Assembly (NCBI GenBank): GCA_017559545.1
Contig: JAFYRK010000113.1
Location: 31,803-95,802 of the forward strand
Source: Bacteroidales bacterium
GTDB taxonomy: Bacteria; Bacteroidota; Bacteroidia; Bacteroidales; UBA932
DNA length: 64,000 nucleotides
Direction: 5' to 3'
Both the position numbers and the translations under genes were made by a program. The first letter of the stretch is position 1, and the number at the start of each line of letters is the position of its first letter. This document shows, piece by piece, positions 63,692 through 64,000 of this stretch. The notes under the pieces were generated by a model. That model had not been told where the DNA came from and searched no databases. It was given only the letters and a program-made list of their open reading frames with translations.

Positions 63692-64000
63692 CTACCTCTT
63701 GTCAAACGAGTTCATTATACCCACCAACAAAGACACCCCATCAATAATAGACATCACGCCGTGCTTGCTTATGTGATTCTGGCAGTCATTGATCTGACGT
63801 TGACATTCCATCACCAGATCATACTCCTGCTGGGTACAATATCCTCTCACTCTAGCATTAAAGGCAATATAATTACTGATCTGATACAGTTCCGTCATCA
63901 TCGATCGAAATCTGTTTATCTGAACAACATTATATGCCAGCGAAACCCCATCAACAGTCATTTTCGCTTTCTCATTTCCGATTGCAGCCACCTTTGCAGC
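63692..64000 (-). CDS. Unidentified protein, C-terminal part (5' end outside window)
   Basis: The frame is open at the right edge (AAKVAAIGNEKAKM...), so the 5' end is missing. The visible 102 residues include YNVVQINRFRSMMTELYQISNYIAFNARVRGYCTQQEYDLVMECQRQINDCQNHISKHGVMSIIDGVSLLVGIMNSFDKR. It is helical, with Cys and Gln; no family recognised. Could belong to a mobile element or a cell-envelope protein. Confidence 0.4.
   Translation of the reverse strand, partial: AAKVAAIGNEKAKMTVDGVSLAYNVVQINRFRSMMTELYQISNYIAFNARVRGYCTQQEYDLVMECQRQINDCQNHISKHGVMSIIDGVSLLVGIMNSFDKR

Noticed and set aside
1-64000. CRISPR array, tRNA or rRNA gene, or intact insertion sequence
   Set aside because: I saw no regularly spaced repeats, cloverleaf-like segments or transposase motifs, but a covariance search was not possible.

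Overview
The window looks like a chromosomal segment of a Bacteroidota, probably Bacteroidales. Evidence is the repeated Bacteroidetes-type promoter (TAnnTTTG -7 box, sometimes with a TTG about 20 bp upstream), weak Shine-Dalgarno sites, many secreted lipoproteins, a fimbrillin-like protein, a DUF3822-rsmD pair, DUF4290 next to ftsK, a two-gene AddA/AddB-like nuclease, FISUMP and PMCA-type ATPase genes, and a FecI-like sigma factor. There is no rRNA or tRNA gene, so genus cannot be fixed. Most of the window is ordinary core genome; accessory material is concentrated in the last 6 kb.

Region by region. 1-9130 (all minus): a membrane protein, DUF3822, rsmD, a SulP transporter, an ECF sigma factor carrying a G8 tract, and three exported proteins (a 680-aa lipoprotein of unknown function, an esterase/beta-propeller protein, and a fimbrillin-like lipoprotein running off the left edge). 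9242-15310 (plus): nrnA, two FKBP lipoproteins, a MATE transporter, a cytidylate-kinase-like protein and a serine hydrolase, tightly packed. 15319-18584 (minus): ackA-ptb-buk, an acyl-phosphate/ATP module with a hairpin after ackA. 18698-25574: a short ComEC-type protein, ApbE, a FISUMP lipoprotein, a LolA-like protein, FtsK and DUF4290. 25663-31713: AddA/AddB-type helicase-nuclease. 31896-36107: rubrerythrin, an S4 RNA-binding protein, mannose-6-phosphate isomerase and a Rel/SpoT enzyme whose synthetase signature is altered.

36110-42931 is the most unusual core-like locus: a protein kinase fused to an FtsH/Cdc48-type AAA+ ATPase, a PMCA-type calcium ATPase, a large TerB-like protein and two paralogous YbjN-like small proteins at the two ends, all on the minus strand downstream of pgi. 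I know no named system with this composition and infer a kinase-controlled stress or ion-homeostasis module.

44412-57857: a GDPD phosphodiesterase, umuDC, a Hef/acetyltransferase-like gene with a possible leaderless transcript, purC, a secreted nuclease, DJ-1/PfpI, a CCA-type tRNA nucleotidyltransferase, low-molecular-weight phosphatase, alanine racemase, a YugP-like metallopeptidase and an M16 protease. 57858-64000 is accessory: an AT-rich insert with a decayed gene and a SIR2-STAND defence-type protein, ending at the 3' remnant of a second M16 gene; then a translationally coupled AAA ATPase/DUF4276 pair (defence-like) and an unidentified partial gene at the right edge.
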